A DNA stretch of 64,000 nt, from the NCBI GenBank assembly GCA_025617745.1, contig CM046873.1, positions 33,117,101-33,181,100 of the forward strand. The letters run 5' to 3'. The notes under the pieces are model-generated. The model did not search any database. It was not told the DNA's origin and worked only from the letters and a program-made list of their open reading frames with translations. Positions within the stretch are counted from its first letter, which is position 1, and each line of letters opens with the position of its first letter. Below are positions 13,276 to 25,100 of this stretch, piece by piece. Made by a program: the position numbers and the translations under genes. The DNA comes from Heliocidaris erythrogramma (lineage: Eukaryota > Echinodermata > Echinoidea > Camarodonta > Echinometridae).

Positions 13276-13465
13276 TAAAAAATGACAAAAGTACAAAAGG
13301 TCAAATTTGTCAGCAGTGATACCCGAGGTCCGAAATTGCCACTTTATCCATTTCAGTCACAACATTGATTCAAATGGGGGATGGGTGACAGGTTCAGGGG
13401 ATACATGTACTCGGACTGGTCCCCCCCCCCCCCCCCCCCCCCCCCCTCCGAGTGCTCTAGTTATT

Positions 13466-15589
13466 GTATCCCCCGGCAGTATGCCGGAGGATACTTTGGA
13501 TTCAGCAGCGTTTCGCCGCCGCCGCCGCCGCGTCACATTCTTGTGTGCGCTCTAGCGGTCACATTTCTCGACGAATTTCTTTCAGACTTCCTATGGACGT
13601 GTATCTTGGTAAAATCTGGACCCCTATAGTTTCTGGTGATGCTGCCCCCAGTGTTCCGTCTTTTATAGGGTAAAAGGCCATATTTTTGGGGAAAGTTTGT
13701 GTGCGCTCTAGCGGTCACATTTCTCAACGGATTTTGTTCAAATTTTGTATGAAGGTGTCTCTTGGTAAAATCTGGAACCCTATAGATTTTGGTGATGCTG
13801 CCCCCAGTGTTCCGTCTTTTATAGGGTCAAAGGTCATATTTTGATAGATGTCTTGTGTGTACTCTTGTGTGCGCTCTGGCGGTCACATTTCTCAACAGAT
13901 TTTGTTCAAATTTTACATGAAGGTGTCTCTTGGTGTAATTTAAAAACCTATAGTGTTTGGTGATGCTGCCACCAGTGTCCCGTCTTTTATAGGGTCAAAG
14001 GTCATACTTCAGGACATGTCGTGAGTGCACTCTGCAGGCCACATTTCTCAATGGATTTTGTTCAAATTTTGTATGGAGATGTATCTTGGTATAATCTACA
14101 CATGTTTAATTTTTCGTGATGCTGCCCTCATTGTTCCGTCCTTTATAGGGTCAAAGGTCATTTTTCCATTTCTTGCACTCTTACTTCTGCATTTCTTGAT
14201 GGATTTCGTTCAAATTTTGCATGAAGGTGTCCCTTGGTGTAATCTAAAAACCTGTAGTTTTTGGTGATGCTGCCACCAGTGTCCCGTCTTTTATAGGGTC
14301 AAAGGTCATACTTCAAGGGATGGCGTGAGTTCAGTCTGCAGGCCACATTTCTCAATGGATTTTGTTCAAATTTTGTATGGAGATGTATCTTGGTATAATC
14401 TACACATGTTTAATTTTTCGTGATGCTGCCCTCATTGTTCCGTCCTTTATAGGGTCAAAGGTCATTTTTCCATTTCTTGCACTCTTACTTCTGCATTTCT
14501 TGATGGATTTCGTTCAAATTTTGCATGAAGGTGTCCCTTGGTGTAATCTAAAAACCTGTAGTTTTTGGTGATGCTGCCACCAGTGTCCCGTCTTTTATAG
14601 GGTCAAAGGTCATACTTCAAGGGATGGCGTGAGTTCAGTCTGCAGGCCACATTTCTTGATGGATTTCTTTCAAATTTTGTATGGAGATGTATCTTGGTAT
14701 AATCTACACATCTTTACTGTTTGGTGATGCTGCCCTCATTGTTCCGTCCTTTATAGGGTCAAAGCTCATTTGTCCCTTTTGTGCACTCTTACTTCTGCAT
14801 TTCTTGATGGATTTCATTCAAATTTTGTATGGAGATGTATCTTGGTATAATCTACACATATTTAATTTTTGGTGATGCTGCCCTCATTGTTCCGTCCTTT
14901 ATAGGGTCAAAGGTCATTTTTCCATTTCTTGCACTCTTACTTCTGCATTTCTTGACGGATTTCGTTCAAATTTTGCATGAAGGTGTCCCTTGGTGTAATC
15001 TAAAAACCTGTAGTTTTTGGTGATGCTGCCACCAGTGTCCCGTCTTTTATAGGGTCAAAGGTCATACTTCAAGGGATGGCGTGAGTTCACTCTGCAGGCC
15101 ACATTTCTTGATGGATTTCTTTCAAATTTTGTATGGAGATGTATCTTGGTATAATCTACACATCTTTACTGTTTGGTGATGCTGCCCTCATTGTTCCGTC
15201 CTTTATAGGGTCAAAGCTCATTTGTCCCTTTTGTGCACTCTTACTTCTGCATTTCTTGATGGATTTCATTCAAATTTTGTATGTAGGTCCATTATAGATT
15301 ACACCTCTACAGTTTTTGGTGATGCTGCCTCTAGTGTTCCGTCTTTCATAGGATCAAAGGTCATATTTTAGTGGATGTCTTATGTGCGCTCTGACGTCAT
15401 ATTTCTTCCGAATTTTCTATAAAAAATTATACTCTAATCTACACAAATCGTTTTGGTAATGCTGCTCCTGGTGTTATACAATATTCCGGGCCACTGGCGG
15501 CAATTTCTACACCATCCTTTTGTTTGAGGGAGGGGATGGGGGAGGGTCTTTGTCCCTCCTTCAAATCGCTGCCAGCGCCGGGGGATACA
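13466..15589. mobile_element. Element enclosing array 2, bounded by TGTATCCCCCGGC inverted repeats
   Basis: tgtatcccccggc (13466-13478) and gccgggggataca (15577-15589) are perfect 13-bp inverted repeats enclosing array 2. Similar tatcccccga ends occur at 12676 and 52134. The true ends may lie slightly outside, as no clear target duplication abuts them. Confidence 0.5.
13541..15475 (+). repeat. Tandem array 2, unit ~152 bp, about 12 copies, with higher-order structure
   Basis: Units carry cacatttctcaacggatttt, gtgatgctgcccccagtgtt and tttatagggtcaaaggtcat. Two-unit blocks repeat at 304 bp (14041, 14345, 14649), and a three-unit step of 452 bp follows (15101). Repeated ~65-80-residue ORFs here arise from the repeats. 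It is a diverged relative of array 1. Confidence 0.88.
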
Positions 15590-15640
15590 TTTCGCATTGC
15601 GCGGCACGAGGAATGCACATTTCTAGTTATTATTATTATA

Positions 15641-16898
15641 CAGTGTGTCTCAGAAAAAATGAAACTAAGATTTATTGAAATTTAATCATATCTTAAAGGA
15701 TTAAGAAATTAACCTCAGCGTATGAATTAGCTTATTTTGAATGGTGTAGTATATGCCTCTTATTTGATACATGCAATTTCATGTAAAAACACAGGATATA
15801 GATATAAATCACTATTTTCCAGCCAAGTTATCGTCTGCTAGCAATAATAAGGGGGCTGCCATTACTTTATGTGTACACGAACATATTTTTCATCCCAAGT
15901 AAAATTTCCTTCATCGTTAACTTGTAATTGATTTTTAGAGGACAAATATATATTAGATAAAGTCACATATTCTGAAATGTAAGTTTAGTTTTATATATTT
16001 TTTAAAAGGTCTTAATTTGTTCATAAAAAATATACTTCATAAAAAATATACGTCAAGGACGGAGAATTGACGTCAAGGACGGAGACAATCGTAACAATAC
16101 CAAAACAAAGCGAGGAATCTGCTTTACAGGATGGCTATTAGAACTCATGGGTCGTCAATTATCTAGGCCCATGGCCAATAACAATCGTAATACAATCAGA
16201 ACAAAGCGACGTATCTGTTGTAAAGGTAGGCTATTATCAATGCATATGGTACCTAATGATCCGTGTCATGCACAAAATGGCAGCCTCCATGGAAAGACGT
16301 AGCAGACAATAGGTGCATCTAGAATATCACGTGGGGTTACTTGTCCTTTAATCACATTTATGATTAATAAATGACACATATTATGTAAAGCTTGGATCCT
16401 CTACTTTCATTTGATGCTACTCATATGATACATACTTCACGCATGAGTGAATAAACACAATATGAAGCAGGGTTACCCCAAATTTGTTTGGATAACAATA
16501 TCTGAAAGAGATAATCATATTTCTAGAAAGTTGATTTTTTGCCCTTTCATATGACACTTCAGTCGGGGAAAAAAAGCCAGGGATGACAAAGCTCTGTTGG
16601 TGTAAATTGATGCTTGCATTTCGATGACTCCATTCTGATACCAGAAATAACTTTGTTGCTCTGTTGTAGGTTTAATAATGAAAACGTACCTCACTATCAA
16701 TCCACTTTTATCATTTTGTATTCACCACTCCATTTTGTTGACGATCAGCCATGCATGATGAAGTCTTGTGTCTTCTTTGTGTATTGCTAGGACTGGCAGC
16801 AAGTGCAAACGGATTTGTTTTATCATATAAATGCAAGCATCAATTAATCATGATTAAACATCGATAAATCTCGGTTTCATTTTTTCTGGGATGCACTG
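15641..16898. mobile_element. TA-flanked Tc1/mariner-like element B, 1.26 kb, non-coding
   Basis: CAGTGTGTCTCAGAAAAAAT (15641) and, inverted, CAGTGCATCCCAGAAAAAAT (ending 16898) form ~50-bp termini inside TA dinucleotides (15639-15640 and 16899-16900). It contains the 651-bp module immediately after the left terminus. No transposase was recognised. Confidence 0.75.
15705..16355 (+). repeat. 651-bp shared module, copy in element B
   Basis: Matches 11284-11934 at about 99 percent by eye, although the host elements' termini are unrelated. Confidence 0.9.
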
Positions 16899-17355
16899 TA
16901 TTATGAAAGATTCATAAATTTGTATTTTCTTTGAAGAAAATATGATTATAACTTACATGTACATATATACTTATTTTTTACACAACTAATTCATGGAATA
17001 AATCATTTTCTTCATCAATAACCAAGAAAATAGAAATTTATGAAATTTTTATAACAGAGCAAATTGGCTCCAAAGTTACCTCACACTATCATAGAGTTGC
17101 CAAAGATTGATTAGAAATCTGCAAATTCATAACTTTCTTATTTGTTATACATCGGATTTTCGTCAAATTTTCACAAATCTATTTCTCCCCATTTTCTGCT
17201 TTTATTGAAGGCAACATGATATCAGGGTGGACTTGTCTATAAACCCCTGCAACACTAGCCACCTCTTTATGAAAGTTTTACAAAAAAAGAGAAAGAAAAA
17301 AAATCAGTGTGTACATTTATATCGGTAGTGTCACTGGTTTTCTCTCTCCATATAG
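16899..17355. other. Region upstream of the first MANSC coding exon
   Basis: Contains a partial TTAA-type MITE (about 17050-17245, with cataactttcttatttg and tcagggtggacttg). It ends in the acceptor for coding exon 1. No promoter or 5' exon could be placed. Confidence 0.45.
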
Positions 17356-17583
17356 TTTCTGCCATGGGCACCTTGCATCCTCTGTGCATCCTTGTAGCTC
17401 TTCTTGCCATGCTGGCGGTCAGAGAGACATTCAGCTCCCCTGATGACCAGTGCCAGTTTATCTTTAAGAAGGACAGTGTCCTGGACGTCGGATTTTCGCA
17501 GAATGAGGGAGCTAAAGTGACAACAGATCTCCATGTGGAAGACAAAGTCAAGTGTGCGGAAGCATGCTGCAATTCAGAGGGAG
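17356..17583 (+). CDS. Coding exon 1: signal peptide and first half of MANSC domain
   Basis: A pyrimidine-rich acceptor (ctctctccatatag) ends at 17355, so at least one 5' untranslated exon should lie upstream. The start at 17364 (gccATGg, good Kozak context) is followed by a hydrophobic leader, MGTLHPLCILVALLAMLAV. Cysteines at residues 30, 62, 66 and 67 start the MANSC pattern. The donor is gag|gtaagg after 17583, phase 1. Confidence 0.85.
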
Positions 17584-20500
17584 GTAAGGATAATGGAAAC
17601 CCAGATCCATCCATTCACAGAGTTTGGCCAACTCGGGTCCAGTAGGTAACAATATGGCACATGTTGCTTTGTTAGGCAAGCATGCAACAGTGGAATAAAT
17701 ACACCATGTTGTGCCCAACAGAAACCAAGTTGGTCAAACTCTGTGTATGGAATGCTTTGTGGTAACCTTCCTTTCCCAATTGCTGTAAACGTGGAATATT
17801 TCGCGGTGTGGAAATTTTCGCGCATTTCGCGCAGCATGAAATGTGCGCGAAAATAAAAACACGCGAATATTTTTGTTTATGTATTCTTTTGCGCATGGGC
17901 CTAGCGCGTCAGCGAAATTAAAAACACGCGAAATTCACTTTACTCAGCCGAGCGCGAAAAATTAATCCCTCGAAAATTTCCACGTTTACAGTAAAGTGTG
18001 TAAGATACTGCTTATTTTTTCGGAGTAATTACCTTAACCCTTTCGGTACCACAGTTTATAAATGTGTATTAGTTTTTCAGTCATTATTTTCACTATTTAT
18101 CTGGATGAAAACTCTATGCTATTACATATGTTAAACTATAGAATTTATGACCTAATTTAAAATCTCTCAAAGAAAAATTAGTCGTTTTTTAGAAACAGTA
18201 GTGAATAAGGTAAGAATTGGAGTGGCTAATACTGCCTACATCAGTGAAGTAGAAAATGGAGATTGTCAATTTTTATGCCTCTGCCCACCGAAGGTGGTGC
18301 CGGAGGCATTATGTTTTCAGGTTGTCCGTACATCCGTCCGTCCCGCTTTCTTGTTCTAGCGATAACTCAAGAACCACATGAAGTATGAACTTCAAACTTG
18401 GTGCTACATGTAGTATGTACATAGGAAGATGATCTGATTAGATTTTGGGGTATGTAGCTCAAAGGTCAAGATCACAGGCTAATTTCTGAAATTTCAGGTG
18501 TTGGTTTTATCGACGTGATATCTCAAGAACCATTTGAGGTATGAACTTCAAACTTGGTACTAGTATGTATTACCATAGAAAGATGATCTGATTAGATTTT
18601 GGTATATGTAGGTCAAAGGTCATAGAGGTCATTATACAGGTGTATGTGAAATTTATGGGTTTTTTTGTAACCTTTCTTATCATCATATCTCAACTATTTT
18701 GTATTCATGACTAGGAGGACATAAAGTGATCAGGTTTGGGGGTAATAAGGTGTAAGGTCAAATATCAAAGAGTCAATTAACATGTTATTAGAGGCTTTTT
18801 ATTCTGGTTTGATCAAAATTGAAAACAAATCAACATAAATGTGCGATATATTTCTGCTCTGGCAAGGGCGGAGGCAAAAATTTTGACAAAATTTGATGCA
18901 AACTTGTTTCCATCGAAATACATCTACCTCCCTCTTTTTTTGGTTGGGGGGGGGGGGGCCTTGAGAACTAAAAAATTGGAATCCTACATTGTAACAACAT
19001 AACGACTATAGAACATCCAAGTAGATGCCTCCATCTTTTCTTTCTTTGTCTTTGTATCTCATGAAAAGGAGCTTTATAAAATGAAATTTATTATTATTAT
19101 CATAATTAGCACATTTTTCATTTCACTATTTCCCTTGAACAGTGTTTTTCACAGGAATCTCTTTTAAAGAAAGATCACCTGCCCATGAAGACCACTTCTC
19201 GTTTTCCTTCCATTGGTCTCTATATACATGTACAGGGTTCACTGAATAACATTTCATAAATTTAAGTTAGTTCGTACATTTGTGTGTAAGTACAGTTTGC
19301 ACATGTGCAGATAAAGGTCATTTGTACCGAGTGCAATCGACCTTTATACGCTTTCATAGTGAGCATACATTTACTATGACGCGTGCACCGGTGTGATTTT
19401 AGTTGTTTAACAAGTAGCGCGTCCACCAAAAACAAAGTGCGCATGCTAATGGGGATGATTTTGGGGTCATTCATACCATTTATACTAATTACGAATCTCA
19501 TGCCCTTTTCTTTCTAGAGTGGTGTACATTGGCTGTGTTTCATACCGAGGCAGGAATAGAGGCAATGAACTGTTTTCTGGTGCAGTGTGTCCCTGATGGT
19601 AGTGACCAGAATGTGTGTGTCACCAAACATGTTCGCCGTTCAGGATTCGTCATAGCGGACGTTAAACATCGTAAGTAACTCTTGAAATCTAGATCACCGC
19701 GGACCTTATGTCCAGAATGCAGTTAGATATAAAATTAAGGGGGGAAAAATGTGACTTGATGTGGAATTTGAAGAAAAAAAAAGAAGGAAATTATTGCCGA
19801 TTGAGGCCATACCTTAATAGTAATCTTGAAATTACTGGGTATCTTAGCCATTGCCTACCAGAGCTTGGCGGCTTCGGTGTAGTAAGCCTCTGGGAAATTA
19901 CAAGTTGCCAATTATGCCATTCAAAACAAATTAATTACTTTCTCATCGTTTTATAAGATTTTCCACAAACTTTCACTGATCTGTTTCTCTAATTTCTGAA
20001 CAAAAAATTAATATAACAACCAACATTATAGTCTGGTTTATTTCCCCTTTGAAGTTGATACCACTTTTCCAAATACACCTGTATGCACATACAATACTTC
20101 ATTTCGCCATTGAGTTGACTATGTACTCTTTGCATTTTAAATGTATCTGCAAATTAAAGATAAAGTAGAGTTCTGGTCATGCAATTACATTGTAAAAGAA
20201 ACTATCTCAAAGCAATTGGGAAAGCTTGAACATGTCTACATAAGAATCGTTTTATACTGTGAGGTTTGGAATCATTGAAATGGTAAGAAATTGACCCAAT
20301 CTCTCCGGAAATTACAAGGACGGCACACAGAAATAGGTATGTGGGACTGCATACACTAGTGGCATGAATGTTCGGCCCGAACATTTCAGCTATTTCTTGT
20401 CATACATGTATTTCGAACATATTGAAAAGGGCCTTTGAAGAGCTATCTTTATCGGGAACATTTCTAATATGATGTTCTTCCAAACTAAACATAACAAGAA

Positions 20501-22097
20501 TGAGAAAGCTTACACATTATTTGACACCTCTCCCAGAACCCAATCTACTCTGTAAGCCTTGGCACTTTCAGTGTAAAAATGTATCAGTATCGATCATATT
20601 ATATTTTTATCACTAACATGGCTGATAATGCAAATTCATATGATCCCTTGAAAACCAACCTGGCTCTTTATTTTTCCATCTCTGCACTAACCCATTGATA
20701 TGAATTCATTTTGATGTAAACCATATTTTTCATTTCCTCAAGCCTAAATTATTTTGGGCATATTATTGGATGTCACCTGGTATTTCTCTTTTCCATTGAA
20801 ATACATATACTTCATTACTAAATTTCCAGGATAAAGCTAGTACATACAGATGATATATAAAAGTTGCCAATTGCCAGTCAGCACTTGTGGCAACGGAAAA
20901 GTTCATACAAAGCTTTTTAATAAGAATCTCAACAACCCTGGTGCATTGGTACATACATCCCAATCAGTTATATCGGGAGGAGAGACCTGATTGAGAGTTA
21001 CAATGATTCAATTCGCCTTTCCCCTTCCAGGCACAGGTGACGCCAAATGCTTAATGATAATAATTATAATAATTTCATTCCTTCATATTCAAGGTTGATA
21101 TTTAAATACTTAAATTATAAATTAGCACCATAATGAATTACATGTACATGTACTCTTTAACCTTGCCTGTACATTGTACATTGTACATCTACACATCCCA
21201 ATTTTCATTATCCTTCATAATCAGTGCTCATGTTGCTACTCTCTTACTGATTCGGTTATTAAAATGAATTCATCTTTTTTAAGTATCTAGCTACAATAAT
21301 ACAATACACATATGTGAAAATGCAGTGGGGTTTGTTTTGTTGTTTTATTTTAAACTGATATTGGGGCCAGTCAGTGTGGAAGCGAAGTACTGTATACACC
21401 ATTCAGAGAGCTGAGCATGGAAGTATTCAGTCGCCATTACTGGGGGCCATCAATGATGCTAAATGATCGTTAAAATATTCCCGCTGTAGTTCAGGGACGG
21501 TCATGCGCCTGTCTGATAACATATTAGACATTGAATCATCTATTGTAATGCTCTTGGATGGCCCCCAGCTATAGCGGACAAAGTAGTACAGTGCTCCCAG
21601 AAACCATGGAAACCGAATCGGTCTATAGGTAAAAAATCAATTTACTTGTAAATGATCACCAAATAAGTAGATCTCTTTTTCACAAAAAAGAAGTGTTAGC
21701 CCAATTTGATTTCTACTAATATTTTATATTCTTCTTCTCCTCTTCCTGTTTTTGTTCACAAACTCATGTTCTATTTTCGTGATAGTGCGAGATCAGAAAA
21801 CTAGATCATTAGATCACTTGTTGTACGCTGAAGTAGATTATAAACGAGTTCGTAGATCCCTCTTTCCTGATTTAATACAAGAGAATCTCGGTAGATCTAA
21901 GATACATTCTCACATCCGAACTGTCTCCACTTCAAGCATTTCTGATTCTTCTGTTAGTAGCACTCCTGTAGTTCCTAGTTCTTCCTCTCGGAATATTGCA
22001 TTGTACGCTTCTTCTTCACCTACGCTGCCACCATCATCACATGTGTCATCCTTACCACCATCATCATCATCATCATCCTCTTCACCATCCTCTTCAC

Positions 22098-22135
<38 letters not shown>

Positions 22136-25100
22136 ACATCATCAACATCAACATCACCGTCTCCATCTCCATCTATCTCTTCCACATCTCAAAGCTCTCA
22201 CAGCTCCACAACTATAAGTCTTTCACTTTCAAAGTACACATCATTGCCTTCTCTCCCAGGCAGTAACCATGGAAACCCCTCCAAGGAGGTAACCATTTCA
22301 TCCTCTCTCATGTCTGCTCATCCATCCTCTCATACAGCGACCCCGCCAACATCTCCTCTGCCTTCCACCACCCCTTCCCTCCCTCCTAAGTCTAATCCTC
22401 CTTCTTCCTCATCACTGGACACTCCCCCTGAAGCTCTCAGTGCATCCTCCCCTACCCTTGCTCCTAATTCTTCCCATACTGCATCATCTAATCCGGTCTC
22501 ATCATCACCTGATGTAATCTCTGCTAACGACTCAGTGGAAGCCCTTAACAATTTGAACGCTGCCATCAACTCATCACTTATATCACCATCATCTAATCCG
22601 GCTCCCACAAGAATAACATCTCCACCACCTACTGCTCCAGCTACAGGTACATAATCATCTTTGTTTCAGTTCATTTGTGCAGACATTACAGGTATATATT
22701 ATACTTCAAATAGACTTGTATTTCTCTGAAGTCATAATTAAGGGGCAATCCAACCCTGTAATAAGATGATTTATGTGAAAGCAGAAAAATAAGAAAAACA
22801 GGATGCTGAAAGTTTGAAAGAAATCGGACCAATAATAAGGAAGTTATGGATGTTTGAAAAATGAGATCACTACATCTATGCGATTCTCAAATTGGCAATT
22901 TGGTGAGTCGATTGTGACATACTTTTGGACAACTCTCCCGTTTGTCGTACACAAAAATATCATTAATTTTTGTTTTTCTCCGAAGCACCTTTACCTTTGG
23001 GGCAGTACTCAAAATATATTGGAGATAGTATATTGTTATAGGTCCTCATGAAAGAAAAAGATCCTGAGTAATACATTTTGAAAAAAATGATGTTTTAGAC
23101 ATTTTGTGTGTTGGAGCGAATGGGGGAGTTGTCCACAGGTACATCACAGTGACACTACCTCTTCGGCCAATTTGAGATTCTCATATGTATAGTGATTACA
23201 ACTTTCAAAAATTCATAACTTTCTTATTGCTTGTCCGATTTCGTTCAAACTTTTACCAATCTGCTTCTCTGATTTTTCCTCTTTCATTCAGAGCAATGTG
23301 CTGCTAAGGTTAGATTTCCTTTTAATAGTAAGAACATAATAAAGACTTTTAAGAAATAAACTCAAGGGCAAATTTCTGTTCCCTATTTTATTGCCTGTAG
23401 AAACCATTTTTGGATTACCTAACATGTCATTGTAATGTTCACTCATTTCTACAGGTTATGGACAGGGCTATTGATATTGCCTTAGGTTGATATTTTTGAA
23501 AGTCTTGGCATCCACGTTAATTTAATCATTGCATTCATCAATAATCAGTATTCCGGGGGGGGGGGGGGGGTATTATTATTTATGTTGTCTATACTAACAT
23601 CAAACAAACATATACCATTTCTCACAATCATATGTTTTATATTCATGTTAGAAAAAAAAAGTTGTAAAGTTAAAGGGCGAGTCAATTAGAATCAACATTG
23701 GGGCTAAAAATGTAGTACATAGGTCCAATGACACAATTCTGACATTTTTACAGAAAAAAAATTGCCCAGTAACAAGAAATTGGTCAAAAAACTCACTAAT
23801 TTGGGAACGCCCACAAAAATTGACAGCTGATTGGCTAGAGCGATTTGACGTAGCATCGGGAAGTCCCCCGCGAAGCCACTAAGGTTGACTAATATGTTGG
23901 CAATGTAAATGAATGATAATTTATCCATTTTCATATCACTATTTATACAATTTCGACAATCTTTAAGTCCCCCAAAAGGATTTGAATAGGTTGTTTAGAC
24001 ATTTTAGTAGAGGTCAAATGACAAGTCTGGCATTTTTTCAAACACTTTACCCATGATAATTCCTCTTTTGGATTAGGTTTATGCTTTGGAAAACGTAATA
24101 TTTTACAGACAAGTAGACGTGTGGACAGTCGCTTTACTGCTGACCGTACCTTGCGAATCTTTGTGTGCGTGCTTATGATAACAACCAAGTACACTGAAAG
24201 ACTGGATGAAAGTCTAAATATATTACAACAATTACAGCAAAATCGTGTGCTGCAAGCTAGCTGCCTCCGGGGGGGGGGGGGGGGGGGCACTCACATATGT
24301 CACACATGTATGTGCCGCTGTGACGTCCCCCATTTTCAACCTTCTCGGGTCGCTCCCATGATATGCAATTTTCAGATTTTCACTAACCGCACCTCGATTG
24401 GCTTCCGACTCGCTCCCTAGAATATGAGAAAACAATGCGCACAGCCCATTGTCCGGGAACGGTCGCTCCCTAGCCTCCCAGGCCAGCGCAGCGGGGAGCT
24501 GGGCGACCTAGTGCCCCCTAACTGAACGCGGTATTACTAGTGCTAGCGGCGGCTCAGCGAGATCAATCTGCATGCGACATCGAGCCAGTGCAGTGGCGCG
24601 GCATGTACAGCGTTAAAAACAGCGCTGCGACAGCTGACTCAGTTCATGCACCGTATGTGTACCAGAGTAGTGAGATCGCGAGCAGCTAAAATTAGCTCTG
24701 CCCATGAGCCCGTTCTCTCCTTAGACCCTCAAAAATGAGCTTCCTCAATTAACCATTTAGCTCCTTAGCCCCCTGTTTTGAGATTGGCAGCGGCACACCC
24801 ACATCCAAAAACAGGTTGAGTGCCCCCCCCCCCAGGCTCTACGGTACGGTACGGTAGACCTACCCTCTTTTTCTCCAGTGACTCCAGCTTCAGAACTGCA
24901 GACCGACTCTTGTTTTTTTAGCTCCCTGTGTTTGGCTTCCAGTTCCACAGCCCTCAGTTCCCAGTCTGATGACAGGGATAGCTGTCGGCCGCAGCATTTT
25001 ATTCGTGGGCGCAAATCCTAGCTGGTCATACAGCCCCTGGCCTGAGGGCCTGACTATCGAAGTCCTCCTCCCTGAAGTGGTCACTGCAAACAGTACTGTG

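Noticed and set aside
14025-15023. Family of repeated ~65-80-residue ORFs with an HFLMDF-like theme
   Set aside because: They are the same frame of tandem array 2; stops and frames vary between units, so coding selection is unlikely.
16515-16700. Minus-strand ORF inside element B as a transposase remnant
   Set aside because: I could not align it to any mariner or Tc1 motif with confidence.
21910-22185. Minus-strand acidic poly-Asp ORF
   Set aside because: Antisense shadow of the serine repeat in coding exon 3.
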